Shown here in pieces: positions 13,677 to 13,824 of a stretch of DNA of 13,824 bases. Below the pieces are notes generated by a model. The model did not search any database. It was not told where the DNA came from and saw nothing but the letters and a program-made list of their open reading frames with translations. The position numbers and the translations under genes were made by a program. The number at the start of each line of letters is the position of its first letter. Within the stretch, counting starts at the first letter, position 1. The DNA is from Solirubrobacterales bacterium (GTDB lineage Bacteria > Actinomycetota > Thermoleophilia > Solirubrobacterales > Solirubrobacteraceae), in NCBI GenBank assembly GCA_003151895.1, contig PLYX01000132.1:1-13824 (forward strand), given 5' to 3'.

Positions 13677-13824
13677 AGCATCCCCTACGAGGCTCGTCAG
13701 CTCTGGGTCAGCGAGCGTCCCGAGGCGCGGGCTAAGATCACGGCGAAGGCGCAGAAGAGCGCACGCGCCAAGAGCGCGCATCGCGGCCCGGGCTGCAGGT
13801 TGCGGGGTTTGATTGGGACGGAAG
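13677..13824 (+). other. Right edge, no identifiable gene
   Basis: After the RES remnant's stop the same frame stays open to the window end (SIPYEARQLWVSERPEARAK and a Lys/Arg/Ala-rich continuation) but has no start codon with a ribosome site and no family I recognise. It could be a further decayed fragment or the beginning of a gene that runs out of the window. No promoter, repeat or RNA gene was seen. Confidence 0.3.

Noticed and set aside
1..13824. CRISPR array, tRNA, rRNA or insertion sequence ends
   Set aside because: I saw no regularly spaced repeats, no cloverleaf-like segment with a T-loop, and no transposase motif or matched terminal repeats.

Overview
The window is high-GC DNA that reads like a soil actinobacterium of the class Thermoleophilia (Solirubrobacter, Conexibacter, Patulibacter and relatives). 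The assignment rests on recognising protein types common in that group: large secreted proteins with NHL or PD40-like propellers, repeats of the 'YHFEYGTSTAYG' module, lysine-rich C-terminal tails, and a TetR regulator carrying a second winged helix. It is inferred from memory, with no database search.

Left part (1-9860). After a 305-bp leader without a convincing gene, which holds a perfect palindrome and an 11-unit CT repeat, four large secreted-protein genes run head to tail (306-2609, 2606-5875, 5872-7806, 7803-9860). Each junction is an ATGA overlap preceded by a GGAGG-type ribosome binding site, so they look like one translationally coupled operon. The products are a PD40/TolB-like propeller, a four-module all-beta protein with a DUF11-like head, and two NHL-propeller proteins with two and three FN3-like modules. 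All four start with signal peptides and end in strongly basic tails. The last two share one tail with paired cysteines. They may form a cell-envelope or extracellular-matrix assembly. No enzymatic motif is visible.

Middle (9901-10947). Forty bases after the operon lies a TetR-type regulator fused to a C-terminal MarR-like winged helix. It is a candidate local regulator and is followed by a long hairpin at 11002-11056.

Right part (11081-13824). This is a graveyard of toxin-antitoxin or defence-type genes. It holds an internally deleted duplicate of an AbiEi-like regulator gene, a 58-residue ORF that appears to be read from a leaderless mRNA, and the C-terminal stub of a MacroD-type macrodomain. 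An intact AbiEi-like regulator follows, with a repeated TATTCAC operator over its start. Next is an intact Xre/MbcA/ParS-type antitoxin followed by a RES toxin broken by an internal deletion and two frame changes. The antitoxin therefore appears to be an orphan. The last 150 bases hold no gene that I can identify.
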